Source of the DNA: Cavia porcellus
Taxonomy: Eukaryota; Chordata; Mammalia; Rodentia; Caviidae
Direction of reading: 5' to 3'
NCBI RefSeq assembly: GCF_034190915.1
Contig: NW_026947545.1
Location: 124,001 to 188,000 of the forward strand
DNA length: 64,000 nt
This document shows positions 63,252 to 64,000 of this stretch, piece by piece; the first letter of the stretch is position 1, and each line of letters opens with the position of its first letter. The position numbers and the translations under genes are program-made. The notes below the pieces were generated by a model that had not been told where the DNA came from, made no database searches, and saw only the letters and a list, made by a program, of their open reading frames with translations.

Positions 63252-64000
63252 GTGAATCGGAGGGTTTGAATTAGGATAGGCAGTGAGTGGCAATGTAGGA
63301 TGGAGACAAGCACCGCGGGGTGGTCAGAATGGGGAGGTCAGGGAACATGCAGTGGCAACGTAGGATAGGTTTCTGAAAAACATCGCGGGGTGGTGCGCAT
63401 TGTATGGGTGTGTGTTACATTACTTTCAATAGTAGGAGTGAGAAAAACATCACGGGGTGGTGCGCATGGTATGCGTGTGTGTTACATTACATTCACTAGT
63501 AGGAGTGAGAAAAACATCACGGGGTGGTGCTCATTGTATGGGTGTGTGTTACATTACATTCACTAGTAGGAGTGAGAAAAACATCACGGGGTGGTGTGAA
63601 TCGGAGGGGCAGAATTAGGATAGGCAGTGAGTGGCAATGTAGGATGGAGAAAAGCACCGCGGGGTGGTCAGCATGGGGAGGTCAGGGAACATGCAGTGGC
63701 AATATAGGATAGGTTCCTCAAAAACATCGCGTGGTGGTGCGCATTGTATGGGTGTGTGTTACATTACAGTCACTAGTAGGAGTGAGAAAAACATCACGGG
63801 GTGGTGTGCATTGTATGGGTGTGTGTTACATTACATTCACTAGTAGGAGTGAGAAAAACATCACGGGGTGGTGTGAATCGGAGGGTCTGAATTAGGATAG
63901 GCAGTGAGTGGCAATGTAGGATAGAGAAAAACACCGCGGGGTGGTCAGCATGGGGAGGTCAGGGAACATGCAGTGGCTATGTAGGATAGGTTTCTGAAAA

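Larger units (their letters stand above)
51169..64000. repeat. Expanded-subunit satellite array (67-bp A' units inside variable-length monomers)
   Basis: From 51,169 every A subunit has the 67-bp form running GCGCATTGTATGGGTGTGTG, then TTACATTACATTCACTAGTA, then the usual GGAGTGAGAAAAACATCACG and core. A block of about 143 bp (subunits B and C, starting GTGAATCGGAGGGTCTGAAT) alternates with runs of A' units. From 51,054 to 63,901 the GCAGTGAG spacing gives run lengths 3,1,1,2,1,5,4,3,2,1,2,5,7,3,2,3,2,5,7,3,2,3,3,1,2,2,5,5,3,3,1,2,2,5,7,3,2: 113 A' units in 37 monomers. B and C also carry array-specific variants: GGGTCTGAATT, CACCGCGGGG and GGTCAGGGAACATG. The array continues off the right edge. 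Confidence 0.95.
62191..64000. repeat. Higher-order unit F4, cut by the window edge (run code 5-7-3-2-...)
   Basis: Matches F2 at an offset of 5,562 bp (five-unit run, seven-unit run, three-unit monomer with GAGACAAGCACC, two-unit monomer with GGAGGGGCAGAATT). It retains the full seven-unit run, so it did not inherit the F3 deletion although it shares F3 point variants in its five-unit run. The window ends inside its fifth monomer, in subunit C. Confidence 0.85.

Noticed and set aside
339..63712. Many open reading frames of 60-145 codons, above all a 66-codon minus-strand frame in most monomers (translation beginning MVLFSILHCHSLPILIQ).
   Set aside because: They recur with the repeat phase. 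208 is not a multiple of 3, so the frame slips each monomer. Many open with GTG, not ATG, as in the common CACCACGGGG context. Different frames of the same strand give equally long readings, and there is no promoter, splice or domain signal. I treat them all as by-products of a C-poor, stop-poor strand. A computed excess of synonymous change would be needed to reconsider.
51169..64000. Regular short repeats that a CRISPR finder might report.
   Set aside because: The 67-bp units are contiguous and nearly identical along their full length, with no unique spacers, no leader and no cas genes.
51169..64000. TGGGTGTGTGTTA resembling yeast-type telomere repeats.
   Set aside because: It occurs once per 67-bp unit inside a longer satellite, not as a short tandem telomere repeat, and there is no array of TTAGGG or similar at either edge.
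1..64000. Transposable element, rRNA, tRNA or 5S gene within the array.
   Set aside because: I found no stretch that fails to align with the satellite; landmarks recur without a gap larger than expected from A' runs.
1..64000. CENP-B box.
   Set aside because: The TTCG....A..CGGG pattern was not found on either strand in the monomers I scanned; ACTTCGTGGGTTG and ACTTCGGGGTGG in some copies share only the TTCG. A full computed scan was not possible.
1..64000. A gene-based novel system such as a defence island or biosynthetic cluster.
   Set aside because: No coding region can be supported anywhere in the window; the unusual content is the repeat architecture itself.

Overview
The whole 64 kb window is one uninterrupted satellite-DNA array. 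I see no protein-coding gene, RNA gene, transposon or unique-sequence island, and every copy I read lies in the same orientation. An array this long, with nested multi-monomer (higher-order) repeats and apparent CpG decay, points to a nuclear eukaryotic chromosome, most plausibly (peri)centromeric or other constitutive heterochromatin. I do not recognise the repeat family and cannot name the species.

Layout. From 1 to 51,168 the unit is a monomer of about 208 bp, roughly 246 head-to-tail copies. Each monomer is built from three related subunits of about 65, 73 and 70 bp (called A, B and C here), each closing on a shared G-rich core of the type CAYCRCGGGGTGGT. From 51,169 to 64,000 the A subunit is replaced by a diverged 67-bp version carrying TGGGTGTGTGTTACATTACA. 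It is tandemly amplified 1 to 7 times inside each monomer, so unit lengths run in 67-bp steps (about 210, 277, 344, 411, 478, 611 bp).

Higher-order structure, left to right: (i) 1-10,920, older and diverged, with two colinear blocks (about 1.1-4.8 kb and 5.9-10.84 kb) that differ by gains and losses of whole monomers. (ii) 10,921-29,169, three nearly identical copies of a 28-monomer unit (5,735, 5,736 and 6,778 bp); the third carries an extra 1,042-bp five-monomer duplication. (iii) 29,170-32,564, divergent monomers. (iv) 32,565-42,143, two nearly identical copies of a 23-monomer unit (4,790 and 4,789 bp), each holding an internal 832-bp four-monomer tandem duplication. (v) 42,144-51,168, a mosaic of segments also seen in ii, iii and iv, including a 10-monomer (2,081 bp) repeat. 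(vi) 51,169-64,000, the expanded-subunit array, with its own higher-order units (2,331, 3,159 and 2,403 bp plus a partial fourth) that can be read from subunit copy number alone.

No genes act together here. The biology is array evolution: in-register unequal exchange at three scales (about 67-bp subunit, 208-bp monomer, multi-kb unit), CpG decay, homopolymer slippage and one clear out-of-register deletion. All open reading frames of about 60-145 codons are by-products of the repeat. Statements about near-identity come from reading by eye, not from computed alignments.
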